In this document: positions 17,578 through 26,784 of the stretch, piece after piece
Layout of the letters: each line of letters begins with the position of its first letter
How positions within the stretch are numbered: position 1 is the first letter of the stretch
From: Pedobacter cryoconitis
GTDB taxonomy: Bacteria > Bacteroidota > Bacteroidia > Sphingobacteriales > Sphingobacteriaceae
Assembly (NCBI GenBank): GCA_019352875.1
Contig: JAAAFW010000015.1
Span: forward strand, 62,001 to 126,000
Direction: 5' to 3'
DNA: 64,000 nucleotides
Notes under the pieces: generated by a model
What the model was told of the DNA's origin: nothing
Database searches by the model: none
The model's input: only the letters and a program-made list of their open reading frames with translations
Position numbers and translations under genes: made by a program

Positions 17578-18609
17578 ATGAAACCAGTAGATTATTTTAA
17601 GTTTATTAAAGTCGATGACTATTCTGCGACCCCTAAATACCTGCAGTTGAGCGATTCCATTATAGAGGCAGTTGAAGAAGGGCTGCTGGTAAAAAATGAT
17701 ATTTTGCCATCTATTAATGAATTGAGCTGTGTGTTGGAGATATCAAGAGATACTGCAGAAAAAGGTTATAAATATTTGAAAAACAAAGGTGTAATTGTAT
17801 CTGTTCCAGGGAAAGGATACTATATAGATCAAACTGATTTCAAAAAGAAGATCAAAATATTCCTGCTGTTCAATAAACTTTCAGTTCATAAAAAGATTAT
17901 CTATGATTCTTTTGTCAGCGCGCTGGGAGAAGACGCAACAATAGATTTTTATATCTATAACAATAACTTTGCACTCTTTAAAAAGTTAATCCAGAACAAG
18001 CGGACCATCTATACACACTATGTAATTATACCGCATTTCGTAGAGGGTGGGGAAATGGCGCATGAAATTATCAATACGATTCCGCCGGAGAAACTGATCC
18101 TGCTCGATAAAAAAATACCCGGTATTACCGGTGAGTATTCGGCGGTGTATGAAGACTTTGAGAAAGATATCTATAATGCACTGGGCGAAGCCCGCGATGC
18201 TTTAGCAAAATATCATACCCTAAAAATTGTTTTTCCAAAACACAGCTATTTTCCAAAAGAAATCATAAACGGATTCAGGAGGTTCTGCCAGCAGTATGCC
18301 TTTAATCATGCAATCGTTCACGAGATGAAAAATGAAAAAATCAAGGCGGGGGAAGCCTATATTATTCTGGTTGAGGATGATCTTGTCGTATTAATGGAAA
18401 GTGTTTTAGCATCGGATCTGACGGTCGGTAAAGAAGTAGGTATCATTTCCTACAATGAAACCCCGCTTAAGAAATTCCTGCTTAATGGAATTACGACGAT
18501 TTCAACCGATTTCAAGATGATGGGAACGATGGCGGCGGCTATAGCCCTTGGAAATAGCGTTCAGAGTTATCCTGCCCCTTTCCGTTTGCAATTACGAACA
18601 TCCCTTTAA
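17578..18609 (+). CDS. GntR-type transcriptional regulator with sugar-binding-like domain
   Basis: A 343-residue regulator. Residues about 15-85 form a GntR winged helix (YLQLSDSIIEAVEEGLL, LPSINELSCVLEISRDTAEKGYKYL, VSVPGKGYYI). The rest is long, about 250 residues, and resembles a LacI-type periplasmic-binding-protein fold, with a late ITTISTDFKMMGTMAAAIAL segment like the dimer face of that fold. It lies between the glycosidase genes and rhaT, so it is the most likely regulator of the rhamnose locus, sensing rhamnose or a metabolite of it. Effector and operator are not visible in the sequence. The start is ATG with an A-rich upstream region and no Shine-Dalgarno. Confidence 0.85.
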   Translation: MKPVDYFKFIKVDDYSATPKYLQLSDSIIEAVEEGLLVKNDILPSINELSCVLEISRDTAEKGYKYLKNKGVIVSVPGKGYYIDQTDFKKKIKIFLLFNKLSVHKKIIYDSFVSALGEDATIDFYIYNNNFALFKKLIQNKRTIYTHYVIIPHFVEGGEMAHEIINTIPPEKLILLDKKIPGITGEYSAVYEDFEKDIYNALGEARDALAKYHTLKIVFPKHSYFPKEIINGFRRFCQQYAFNHAIVHEMKNEKIKAGEAYIILVEDDLVVLMESVLASDLTVGKEVGIISYNETPLKKFLLNGITTISTDFKMMGTMAAAIALGNSVQSYPAPFRLQLRTSL

Positions 18610-18688
18610 AATCAAAAGAAAAATACCGTCGGGCAGGACAGTCAATGACAGTTAAGCCGGGCTAAAAAATTAATATCGCTAAATATTC

Positions 18689-18699
18689 TAACCAAATAA
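18689..18699 (+). promoter_or_regulatory. TAACCAAATA element in rhaT leader
   Basis: TAACCAAATAA lies 7 bases before the rhaT start codon. The same 10-mer occurs before susC (4923) and before the NIPSNAP gene (46299), in each case within about 20 bases of the ATG. A related CCAAATATA lies before the first GH78 gene. Confidence 0.35.
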
Positions 18700-18706
18700 A
18701 GAACTT

Positions 18707-19783
18707 ATGCAAATTATACTCGGTGTGTTATTCCATTTTATTGGTGGTTTTGCCTCTGGCAGTTTTTATATTCCTTTCAAAAAGGTTAAAGGCTGGGCCT
18801 GGGAAAGCTATTGGATAGTGGGTGGGATTTTTTCGTGGTTAATTATACCACCACTTGCCGCTTATCTGACCATTCCCGATTTTTCAGCGATAATCAGTCA
18901 TACCTCCGGTAATATTTTATTGTTCACTTATCTGTTCGGAGTGCTGTGGGGTATCGGTGGACTGACCTATGGATTAGGCGTGCGGTATCTTGGCGTATCA
19001 CTGGGAAGTTCTATTATACTTGGATTAAGTTCTGTATTTGGTGCTTTATTACCTTCTGTGTATTATGATTTCTTTCCAAAAGCAGGTAAGGATACGTTTA
19101 CAGACATGATCAGCACTCCCTGGGGGCAGCTGGTTGTCCTTGGACTGGCAGTTTGTGTTGTCGGTATTATTATTTGCGGGAAGGCAGGTATGGCCAAGGA
19201 GAAAGATCTTGCCGGGCAGCGCCCGACCGTAGAGAGTAAAGAATTTAGAATTGGGCTGGGCTTAACAGTTGCTGTTATTTCAGGCATATTAAGCTCCTGC
19301 TTTGCATATGGTATAGACGCCGGGAAGGATATGGCTCATGAGGCCAATCTGTACTGGCAGACTCTGCACCCTGGAGAAGGAGAGTTCTTGTTTCAGAATA
19401 ATGTGACTTATGTGGTTATACTCTGGGGTGGGTTAACTACGAATTTGTTTTGGTGTATGGTATTGAATACCAGAAATAAAACTTTTAAAGATTATACAAA
19501 TACCCAGACACCTTTAGTGTCGAATTATATCTTTTCTGCTCTCGCCGGTATTACCTGGTTTTTACAGTTCTTTTTTTACGGCATGGCAGAAAGTAAGCTG
19601 GGTAACGGTGCGAGTTCCTGGATTTTGCATATGGCGTTCATCATTCTGGTTGCCAATGTCTGGGGGCTTGTTTTAAAAGAGTGGACAGCTGTCAGTCAAA
19701 AAACTTTTAATACCGTGCTGGCCGGTATAGCATGTATTATCCTTTCCATACTGATTGTAGGGTATGGAAATTCAATTAAATAG
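18707..19783 (+). CDS. rhaT: L-rhamnose/H+ symporter RhaT
   Basis: A 358-residue, highly hydrophobic inner-membrane protein with about ten transmembrane segments, close to the length of E. coli RhaT (344). Family landmarks are the opening GVLFHFIGGFASGSFYIPFK, the GLGVRYLGVSLGSSIILGL segment and WILHMAFIILVANVWGL near the end. It imports L-rhamnose with protons after the extracytoplasmic rhamnosidases release it. It begins a tight run of genes: the aldolase/dehydrogenase gene starts 17 bases after its stop. No clear TAnnTTTG box was found in the 97 bases upstream, so the operon may instead read through from the regulator gene or use a weak promoter. Confidence 0.95.
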   Translation: MQIILGVLFHFIGGFASGSFYIPFKKVKGWAWESYWIVGGIFSWLIIPPLAAYLTIPDFSAIISHTSGNILLFTYLFGVLWGIGGLTYGLGVRYLGVSLGSSIILGLSSVFGALLPSVYYDFFPKAGKDTFTDMISTPWGQLVVLGLAVCVVGIIICGKAGMAKEKDLAGQRPTVESKEFRIGLGLTVAVISGILSSCFAYGIDAGKDMAHEANLYWQTLHPGEGEFLFQNNVTYVVILWGGLTTNLFWCMVLNTRNKTFKDYTNTQTPLVSNYIFSALAGITWFLQFFFYGMAESKLGNGASSWILHMAFIILVANVWGLVLKEWTAVSQKTFNTVLAGIACIILSILIVGYGNSIK

Positions 19784-19800
19784 AAATCAAATTAAATTTT

Positions 19801-21921
19801 ATGTCTGACGAAAAAGACCGTTTCAAGCATGTCAATTATTTATGGGACAAGGCAGAAGCCGATAAACTGGAAGGTGATGAGGTTGGCCTGCTCATTTACA
19901 GGTCTAACCTATTAGGAGCTGATCTGAGGTTGACCAATTATGGCGGAGGGAATACCTCCTGCAAAGCTATAGCTGCAGACCCGCTTAGTGGCGAGCCGGT
20001 AGAAATTATGTGGATTAAAGGTTCGGGAGGTGATATAGGGACACTAAAACGCAATGGCCTGGCTGCATTATATGTAGAACGACTACGCGAGTTGCGCAAG
20101 GTATACAGGGGAATCGCGCATGAAGATGAAATGGTAGAGCTTTTCAACCATTGTATTTACGACCTGGATTCTCGCGCACCTTCAATTGATACGCCACTGC
20201 ATGGTTTTTTACCTTTCAAACATATCGATCACCTGCATCCGGATGCCGCAATTGCAATTGCGGCTGCGAAAGACGGGAAGAAGATTACTGAAGAATTATT
20301 TCAGGGGCAGATAGGTTGGGTAGACTGGCAAAAACCAGGCTTCGATCTCGGCCTGCAGCTGAAACAATGTCTGGATGAGAATCCTGGAATCCGGGGTATC
20401 ATGCTCGGATCTCATGGGTTATTTACCTGGGGCGATACAGCTTATGAAAGTTATGTGAATACGCTGGAGGTTGTGGAGAAATGCGCTGCTTACCTGGAAG
20501 AAAATTTCGGTAAGAAATCTCCCGTGTTCGGCGGACAGCGGATCAGTTCAGCATCGTCCGAGCAACGCAGAAACCAGGCAGCTATTCTTGCGCCGGTCTT
20601 GAGAGGATTCTGTTCGAGTGAAAGGCATATGATCGGGCATTTCAGCGATGATCCTCGTGTGTTGGAATTCATTAATTCACATGATCTGGAACGTTTGGCG
20701 CCGCTGGGCACGAGTTGTCCCGATCATTTCCTGCGAACGAAAATCAGCCCTTTGGTACTGGAACTTGGACCAGATGAAGATTTGCAGGATACTGAAGCAG
20801 TTAAAAATAAACTAAGAGGTGCGTTTGAAGCTTATCGTGAAATGTACAGATCTTATTACCAGACCTGTAAACAGGAGAATAGCCCTGCTATTCGCGATGC
20901 CAATCCTGTCATACTGCTTTATCCGGGCATCGGACTATTTTCTTTTGCGAAGGATAAGCAGACAGCCAGGGTAGCAGCTGAATTTTATACAAATGCAATT
21001 AATGTGATGAAAGGAGCGGAAGCGATTTCAAGCTATACTGCTCTGCCGCGTCAGGAAGCCTTCAATATTGAATACTGGTTGCTCGAAGAAGCTAAATTGC
21101 AGCGTATGCCTAAGCCTAAAGCACTTTCTGGAAAAATAGCACTGGTTACCGGAAGCGCAGGTGGAATAGGAAAAGCAATTGCTAAAAAGTTTGTGGAAGA
21201 AGGGGCTGTTGTTCTGATCAATGACAACGATTCTGCGCGACTGGAACAGGCCGTTGCAGAATTTAGTGCCAAATATGGTAAAGATGTATTTGCATCTGCT
21301 TTGCTCGATGTAACCAGCCAGTCAGCCATTACACAGGCATTTGCAGAATCTGCTATTGCTTTTGGCGGGGTGGATATAGTGGTCAATTGTGCGGGATTAT
21401 CGATATCAAAGCCGATTGAAGAGCACACTGACAAAGACTGGGATTTGTTATATGACGTATTAGTAAAAGGACAGTTTAATGTAACTAAAGAAACCGTCCT
21501 GATGATGCGTAAGCAGGCAACCGGAGGTGATATAATTAATATTGTCAGTAAGAATGCACTGGTCTCAGGACCAAATAATGCAGGATATGGTTCTGCAAAA
21601 GCCGCTCAATTACATCTGAGCAGGTTGAATGCTGCTGAATTAGGCGCAGATCAGATTCGGGTTAATGTCGTTAATCCGGATGCCGTCATTTCAGACAGTA
21701 AGATTTGGGAAGGTGACTGGGCAGCCGGCAGGGCTAAAGCTTACGGGGTTAAAGTAGAAGAACTGCCGGCATTTTATGCTAAAAGAACCTTGCTGAATCA
21801 AATTATTCTGCCAGAAGATATAGCGAATGCTTGTTTTGTTTTTGTTGGAGGACTGCTGAATAAATCAACAGGTAACGTATTAAATATTGATGGCGGGGTT
21901 GCCATGGCTTTCGTCAGATAA
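19801..21921 (+). CDS. Bifunctional rhamnulose-1-phosphate aldolase/L-lactaldehyde dehydrogenase (RhaEW type)
   Basis: A 706-residue fusion. Residues 1-about 430 are a class II aldolase domain with metal-binding histidines in HIDHLHPDA (H141, H144, H146) and GSHGLFTWGD. It splits L-rhamnulose-1-phosphate into DHAP and L-lactaldehyde. Residues about 445-706 are a short-chain dehydrogenase with the nucleotide motif TGSAGGIG (450-457) and catalytic Tyr596/Lys600 in YGSAK. It oxidises the lactaldehyde to L-lactate. Such fusions are known as RhaEW in several phyla and replace separate RhaD and lactaldehyde dehydrogenase. The neighbours rhaT, rhaI and rhaB, and the lutABC genes that burn lactate, fit this product exactly. 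Confidence 0.93.
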   Translation: MSDEKDRFKHVNYLWDKAEADKLEGDEVGLLIYRSNLLGADLRLTNYGGGNTSCKAIAADPLSGEPVEIMWIKGSGGDIGTLKRNGLAALYVERLRELRKVYRGIAHEDEMVELFNHCIYDLDSRAPSIDTPLHGFLPFKHIDHLHPDAAIAIAAAKDGKKITEELFQGQIGWVDWQKPGFDLGLQLKQCLDENPGIRGIMLGSHGLFTWGDTAYESYVNTLEVVEKCAAYLEENFGKKSPVFGGQRISSASSEQRRNQAAILAPVLRGFCSSERHMIGHFSDDPRVLEFINSHDLERLAPLGTSCPDHFLRTKISPLVLELGPDEDLQDTEAVKNKLRGAFEAYREMYRSYYQTCKQENSPAIRDANPVILLYPGIGLFSFAKDKQTARVAAEFYTNAINVMKGAEAISSYTALPRQEAFNIEYWLLEEAKLQRMPKPKALSGKIALVTGSAGGIGKAIAKKFVEEGAVVLINDNDSARLEQAVAEFSAKYGKDVFASALLDVTSQSAITQAFAESAIAFGGVDIVVNCAGLSISKPIEEHTDKDWDLLYDVLVKGQFNVTKETVLMMRKQATGGDIINIVSKNALVSGPNNAGYGSAKAAQLHLSRLNAAELGADQIRVNVVNPDAVISDSKIWEGDWAAGRAKAYGVKVEELPAFYAKRTLLNQIILPEDIANACFVFVGGLLNKSTGNVLNIDGGVAMAFVR

Positions 21922-21958
21922 GGAAGCTTAAAAATTGAAGAAATAAAAAGAGGACCGT

Positions 21959-23233
21959 ATGGAAATTACACAGAATCAACTGGAAGCGCATAATGATAAG
22001 GCTTCAAAAGCACATCAGCAGAGCTTTAACTTTATAGCAGCCACACAGCAACGGGTTGAAGAGGTGATCAGTAAGCTTATTAGCTTTCAGGTTGCGATTC
22101 CAAGCTGGGCTTTAGGTACAGGCGGAACCCGGTTCGGGCGTTTCTCCGGCGGAGGAGAGCCACGTAGTCTGGAAGAAAAATTAGCTGACATTGGCCTGCT
22201 GCATCGTTTAAACCAGTCTAGCGGTGCCGCCTCACTGCATATTCCATGGGACGTGCCGCAGGACTATGCTGCAATCAGGCAGCAGGCGCAACATTATAAT
22301 CTTCGCTTCGATGCGATGAACTCTAATACCTTTCAGGATCAGCCAGATCAGGCCCACAGCTATAAATTCGGTTCTTTGCATCATGCAGATCCTGCCGTAC
22401 GTAGACAGGCTGTTGAACATAATATTGAAGTGATCCGTCAGGGCGTTGAGCTTGGCTCAGATACCTTGTCGATATGGCTCGCGGACGGTTCTTGTTTTCC
22501 GGGACAGCTAAATTTCAGAAAAGCATTTCAGCGTACGCTGGAAAGCCTGCAGGAAATATATGCCGCCTTACCTGAACACTGGAAAGTTTTTGTAGAGTAT
22601 AAAGCTTTTGAACCGAACTTCTATTCCACTACAATCGGAGACTGGGGACAATCACTCTTGTTCGCCAATAAACTGGGACCGAAGGCTTTTACGCTGGTAG
22701 ATCTCGGACATCATTTGCCAAATGCAAATATTGAACAGATCGTTTCTCTATTATTGATGGAAAAGAAACTGGGCGGGTTCCATTTCAACGATTCTAAATA
22801 TGGAGACGATGATCTTACCGCCGGAAGTATTAAACCCTATCAGCTATTTTTGATATTTAATGAGCTGGTGGAAGGCCTGGACGCCAGAGGACTCGACCAT
22901 GCGACAGGGCTCGGCTGGATGATTGATGCATCTCACAATGTGAAAGACCCCTTAGAAGATCTTTTACAGTCTGTAGATGCGATTATGCTAGCCTATGCAC
23001 AGGCTTTACTGGTAGATCGTGAAGCTTTAACTGCTGCGCAGGACAATAATGATGTTGCTTTGTGTCAGGAGATTTTGCAGGAAGCTTTCCGTACAGACCT
23101 CAGACCGGTAGTTCGTGAAGCTAGGTTGAGGGCAGGAGGAGCGGCAAATCCAGTAGGATTATACCGTGAACTACAGGTACGGCAGCAATTAATCAGCGAA
23201 CGCGGATTGAAAACAGTAGCAACAGGATTATAA
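21959..23233 (+). CDS. rhaI: L-rhamnose isomerase (RhaI type)
   Basis: A 424-residue cytoplasmic isomerase that converts L-rhamnose to L-rhamnulose. It belongs to the TIM-barrel catabolic RhaI class (Pseudomonas/Gram-positive type), not E. coli RhaA. Recognisable parts are VAIPSWALGTGGTRFGRF near the N-terminus, the substrate/metal stretch VFVEYKAFEPNFYST, TLVDLGHHLPNANIEQ, GGFHFNDSKYGDDD and HATGLGWMIDASHN. The Glu, Asp and His residues in these blocks are the expected divalent-metal ligands. It starts 37 bases after the aldolase/dehydrogenase gene. Its TAA overlaps the ATG of the kinase gene (TAATG), suggesting translational coupling. Confidence 0.94.
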   Translation: MEITQNQLEAHNDKASKAHQQSFNFIAATQQRVEEVISKLISFQVAIPSWALGTGGTRFGRFSGGGEPRSLEEKLADIGLLHRLNQSSGAASLHIPWDVPQDYAAIRQQAQHYNLRFDAMNSNTFQDQPDQAHSYKFGSLHHADPAVRRQAVEHNIEVIRQGVELGSDTLSIWLADGSCFPGQLNFRKAFQRTLESLQEIYAALPEHWKVFVEYKAFEPNFYSTTIGDWGQSLLFANKLGPKAFTLVDLGHHLPNANIEQIVSLLLMEKKLGGFHFNDSKYGDDDLTAGSIKPYQLFLIFNELVEGLDARGLDHATGLGWMIDASHNVKDPLEDLLQSVDAIMLAYAQALLVDREALTAAQDNNDVALCQEILQEAFRTDLRPVVREARLRAGGAANPVGLYRELQVRQQLISERGLKTVATGL

Positions 23234-24627
23234 TGATGGCGGTTCCGGTTATAGTTATATTCGACGTAGGTAAGACCAATAAAAAGGTTTTTGTTTTTAA
23301 CGAAGATTATGAAATCGTTTATGAACGTTCCGCACGTTTCACAGAAACTTATGATGAAGATGGAGATGTCTGTGAAAATCTGGAGAGTCTGCGCTCTTCC
23401 GTGTTCAATGCACTGCATGAGTTATTAGCGCGGAAGGATTTTATAGTCAAGGCGGTGAATTTTTCCGGATATGGTGCCAGTCTGGTTTTTACTGATGAAA
23501 ATGGAAAACCGCTGACACCTTTATATAACTATCTGAAGACTTACCCTGTGAAATTGCAAAACGAATTTGACCAGAAATATGGGGGAGAGGATAAGATTGC
23601 AGCTGAAACCTCTTCTCCCAAACTGGGAAGTTTAAATTCCGGTATGCAGCTTTACCGTATCAAAAACGAAAGACCAGCGCTATTCAGTAAAATCCGTTAT
23701 GCCCTGCATCTACCACAATATCTTAGTTTTCTGGTAACTGGTCAGGCCGTTTCCGGCCTGACCAGTATTGGTTGCCATACCCGCTTATGGGATTTCAGCA
23801 AAGAGAATTATCACCGGTGGATTACAGAAGAAGGACTCGATAAGAAATTAGCTCCCCTGATGGGCGAAGATCAGGCATTTGATACCGAATTAGATGGACG
23901 CAGCTTTAAGGCAGGCCCCGGTTTGCATGACAGCTCTGCGGCGTTGATTCCCTACCTGATTAATTTTCATGAGCCATTTGTACTGATTTCTACTGGAACC
24001 TGGTGTATCACAATGAATCCATTCCGGGAGGAAACTCTGACCGCTGAGGAGCTTGATCAGGATTGCCTTTGTTATTTGCAGTACAAAGGTAAAGCAGTAG
24101 CAGCTTCCAGGATATTTGCGGGATATGAACATGAGCAGCAAGTGAAACGTATTGCGGATCATTTCAATGAACATACAGGGTTTTACCGTGGATTTCACTT
24201 AAATGCGGAGTTAGCCGAGCGGATTTTTCAGGAAAGAAAGGGGCAAACTGATCATTTGGAATGGAGCAAGACCTCTGGTTTTGAAAACACAGCGCTAAAT
24301 AGATTTAAGACCGCAGAAGAAGCTTATTATTATTTTATACTTGATATTGTGAGGCAGCAATTTGTATCTTCCCGCCTTGTAATGAAAAGTAACCAGCTGA
24401 AGCGAATCTTCGTTGACGGAGGTTTCAGCAAAAACCAAATATATATGAACTTTCTAGCACGTTTTTTTTCTGAATTGGAAGTCTACGCGGCATCGATGGC
24501 TCAGGCCAGCGCCATAGGCGCAGCATTGGCTATTCATGAGCACTGGAATACACAGCCGATACCTGATCACATTATTGAATTGAAATATTACGCCGGAAAG
24601 ATACCCTTCAAACCAACACACCTTTAA
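23233..24627 (+). CDS. rhaB: Rhamnulokinase (FGGY family)
   Basis: A 464-residue sugar kinase that phosphorylates L-rhamnulose to L-rhamnulose-1-phosphate. The N-terminal phosphate-binding loop is IFDVGKTNKKVFVF, and the second ATPase-fold motifs are STGTWCITMNPF and IFVDGGFSKNQIYMNFLA. Length fits the FGGY family. Two adjacent ATG codons (23233, 23236) are possible starts; the first overlaps the stop of rhaI by one base. The order isomerase-kinase and the shared operon with the aldolase support rhamnulose as substrate, although FGGY kinases acting on fuculose look similar. The lactate-oxidation genes begin 3 bases after the stop. Confidence 0.9.
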   Translation: MMAVPVIVIFDVGKTNKKVFVFNEDYEIVYERSARFTETYDEDGDVCENLESLRSSVFNALHELLARKDFIVKAVNFSGYGASLVFTDENGKPLTPLYNYLKTYPVKLQNEFDQKYGGEDKIAAETSSPKLGSLNSGMQLYRIKNERPALFSKIRYALHLPQYLSFLVTGQAVSGLTSIGCHTRLWDFSKENYHRWITEEGLDKKLAPLMGEDQAFDTELDGRSFKAGPGLHDSSAALIPYLINFHEPFVLISTGTWCITMNPFREETLTAEELDQDCLCYLQYKGKAVAASRIFAGYEHEQQVKRIADHFNEHTGFYRGFHLNAELAERIFQERKGQTDHLEWSKTSGFENTALNRFKTAEEAYYYFILDIVRQQFVSSRLVMKSNQLKRIFVDGGFSKNQIYMNFLARFFSELEVYAASMAQASAIGAALAIHEHWNTQPIPDHIIELKYYAGKIPFKPTHL

Positions 24628-24630
24628 CAA

Positions 24631-25386
24631 ATGCCCGATATCCCTTTATCTCTGCGCATAGGACTGTTCGTTCCCTGTTATGTAGATCAGTTTTACCCGG
24701 GAGCAGCAATCGCCACTTATCAACTGCTCACTAAACTTGGAATGGATGTAACCTATCCGGAAAATCAGACTTGTTGCGGCCAGCCTATGGCAAATAGTGG
24801 GTTCGAACATCTTACAGATGGCTGTAATAGTCTGTTTATAGATCAGTTCAGTGAATTCGATTATATTGTTTCTCCTTCAGGCAGCTGTGTGCTACATGTA
24901 AAAGAACATCTCAAAGACAAAAAGCAGCCTGAGCTGGCTACCGGAATCCGTAAAAAGGTTTACGAGCTGGTGGAATTTTTAGTCGATATTATCGGTGTCC
25001 AAAAGCTCGATGCCAGCTTCCCGCATAAAGTCGGTTTGCATCAAAGTTGTCACGGTCAACGCGGGCTGATGCTCAGTCAGATGTCAGAACTGGCAGCACC
25101 ATTTTATTCTAAACCTCTTCAATTACTTAAACTGGTAAAAGGACTGGAGCTTGTCGAGCTCAGCCGCGAAGATGAATGTTGCGGTTTTGGCGGTACTTTT
25201 TGTGTGGCCGAAGAAGCAGTTTCTGTAAAGATGGGAAAGGATAGACTAAAAGACCATCTCAGCCACGGTGCGACTTTCATTACTGGATCAGATATGAGTT
25301 GTCTGATGCATATGGAAGGGATACTAAAAAGAGATGGAAGTGAGGTAAGGGTATTGCACATTGCAGAAATACTCAACGCAGAATAA
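24631..25386 (+). CDS. lutA: L-lactate oxidation complex subunit A, CCG-domain protein (LutA/LldE)
   Basis: A 251-residue protein with two cysteine-rich CCG domains, NQTCCGQPMANSGF and EDECCGFGGTFC, the second preceded by the paired LHQSCHGQRG. This is the LutA/YkgE subunit of the three-part, iron-sulfur L-lactate dehydrogenase that oxidises L-lactate to pyruvate in the cytoplasm. The CCG domains bind iron-sulfur clusters. It begins 3 bases after rhaB and overlaps lutB by one base (TAATG). In this locus the lactate substrate is produced by the dehydrogenase half of the RhaEW-type enzyme, which explains its placement. Confidence 0.93.
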   Translation: MPDIPLSLRIGLFVPCYVDQFYPGAAIATYQLLTKLGMDVTYPENQTCCGQPMANSGFEHLTDGCNSLFIDQFSEFDYIVSPSGSCVLHVKEHLKDKKQPELATGIRKKVYELVEFLVDIIGVQKLDASFPHKVGLHQSCHGQRGLMLSQMSELAAPFYSKPLQLLKLVKGLELVELSREDECCGFGGTFCVAEEAVSVKMGKDRLKDHLSHGATFITGSDMSCLMHMEGILKRDGSEVRVLHIAEILNAE

Positions 25387-26765
25387 TGGATATGGAAGCA
25401 GGAAAACAGACACATCCGGAACTTGCCGGCGGCTTTAATGCAGACGAGCAGCGTGTAGACTGGCATGACGAAACCCTTTGGTGGATCAGGCAAAAAAGAG
25501 ATAAAGCCGCACATGGAATCCCGGAATGGGAGCTTTTGCGGGAGACCGCATCTCAAATTAAAAATAATGTTTTATCCGGACTGGCAGACTATCTGGAGAA
25601 CTTTGAAGCGCGCGCACTGGAGAATGGCATCAAGGTGCACTGGGCTGCCGATGCTGCTGCACATAATCAAATTGTATATAGTATTCTAAAAGAAAAAGAG
25701 GTTACCCAATTGGTTAAAAGCAAGTCTATGCTAACTGAGGAATGTCACCTGAATACTTTTCTGGAAGAAAAAGGGATTAGTGTAATTGATTCAGACTTAG
25801 GCGAACGGATCGTACAGCTCGCCAAAGAACCACCAAGCCATATTGTATTACCTTGTATTCATAAAAAAAAGGAGGAAATAGGTGAGTTGTTTCACGAACA
25901 TCTTGGGACAGCGGCTGGCGAGTCAGACCCACAGGTTTTAACCGAAGCAGCCAGACAGCATTTGCGTGAGGTATTTTTAACCAGCAAGGCTGCATTGACA
26001 GGGGTTAACTTCGCAATAGCAGAAACGGGGGAGTTTGTAGTTTGTACAAACGAAGGTAACGCAGATTTAGGAGCCCATCTTGCAGACGTTCATATTGCAA
26101 GTATGGGGATTGAAAAAATTATCCCGGAGAGAGCTCATCTGGGTGTATTCCTGCGTCTGTTAACCAGAAGTGCAACCGGACAACCCATTACAACCTACTC
26201 AAGCCATTTCAAGAAGCCTGCTCCGGGTCAGGAGATACATCTGATTCTGGTGGATAACGGCAGAACCGAACATATGGGTCGTGAAGATTTCAGGGCCTCC
26301 CTGAAATGTATCCGCTGCGGCGCCTGTATGAATACTTGTCCTGTTTATCGCCGAAGTGGGGGGCACAGTTACCATTATACTATTTCCGGGCCGATAGGAG
26401 CTATTCTGGCACCAAATCTGGACCGTAAAAAATATGCAGATCTTCCTTTTGCATCTACACTGTGCGGATCCTGTAGTAATGTATGCCCGGTAAAGATCGA
26501 CATTCATCAGCAGCTATATAAGTGGCGGCAGGTAATCGTTCAGGAAGGCCATGCAGACTTGGCTAAAAAAGTAAGTATGAAAGGGATGAGTCTGTTATTG
26601 TCTTCGCCAAATGCCTATCGTATAGCTGGTAAATCGGGCAGATGGTTACTCAGACATGCCCCATTTGCGATGAACAACAAATTTAATCCCTGGTATAAGC
26701 AACGTGAAATGCCGTCTCCGCCTGAGCAATCATTCTCAGAGTGGTATAAAAAAATGAAGAAATAA
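25386..26765 (+). CDS. lutB: L-lactate oxidation complex subunit B, ferredoxin-type protein (LutB/LldF)
   Basis: A 459-residue protein. Residues about 60-290 form a LUD domain (HLADVHIASMGIEKIIPE is a good landmark). This is followed by two ferredoxin-type 4Fe-4S motifs, KCIRCGACMNTCPVYRR and STLCGSCSNVCPVKID, and a helical tail. This is the electron-carrying subunit of the LutABC complex. The start ATG overlaps the lutA stop; a longer gap of 19 bases separates it from lutC. Gene order and domain content match lutABC/ykgEFG of other bacteria. Confidence 0.94.
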   Translation: MDMEAGKQTHPELAGGFNADEQRVDWHDETLWWIRQKRDKAAHGIPEWELLRETASQIKNNVLSGLADYLENFEARALENGIKVHWAADAAAHNQIVYSILKEKEVTQLVKSKSMLTEECHLNTFLEEKGISVIDSDLGERIVQLAKEPPSHIVLPCIHKKKEEIGELFHEHLGTAAGESDPQVLTEAARQHLREVFLTSKAALTGVNFAIAETGEFVVCTNEGNADLGAHLADVHIASMGIEKIIPERAHLGVFLRLLTRSATGQPITTYSSHFKKPAPGQEIHLILVDNGRTEHMGREDFRASLKCIRCGACMNTCPVYRRSGGHSYHYTISGPIGAILAPNLDRKKYADLPFASTLCGSCSNVCPVKIDIHQQLYKWRQVIVQEGHADLAKKVSMKGMSLLLSSPNAYRIAGKSGRWLLRHAPFAMNNKFNPWYKQREMPSPPEQSFSEWYKKMKK

Positions 26766-26784
26766 TTTTCCAGAAATTACATCC

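Noticed and set aside
25119-25556. A 145-codon antisense frame across the lutA-lutB junction
   Set aside because: It covers two well-supported genes and has a Ser/Cys-rich composition expected from the reverse of their codons.
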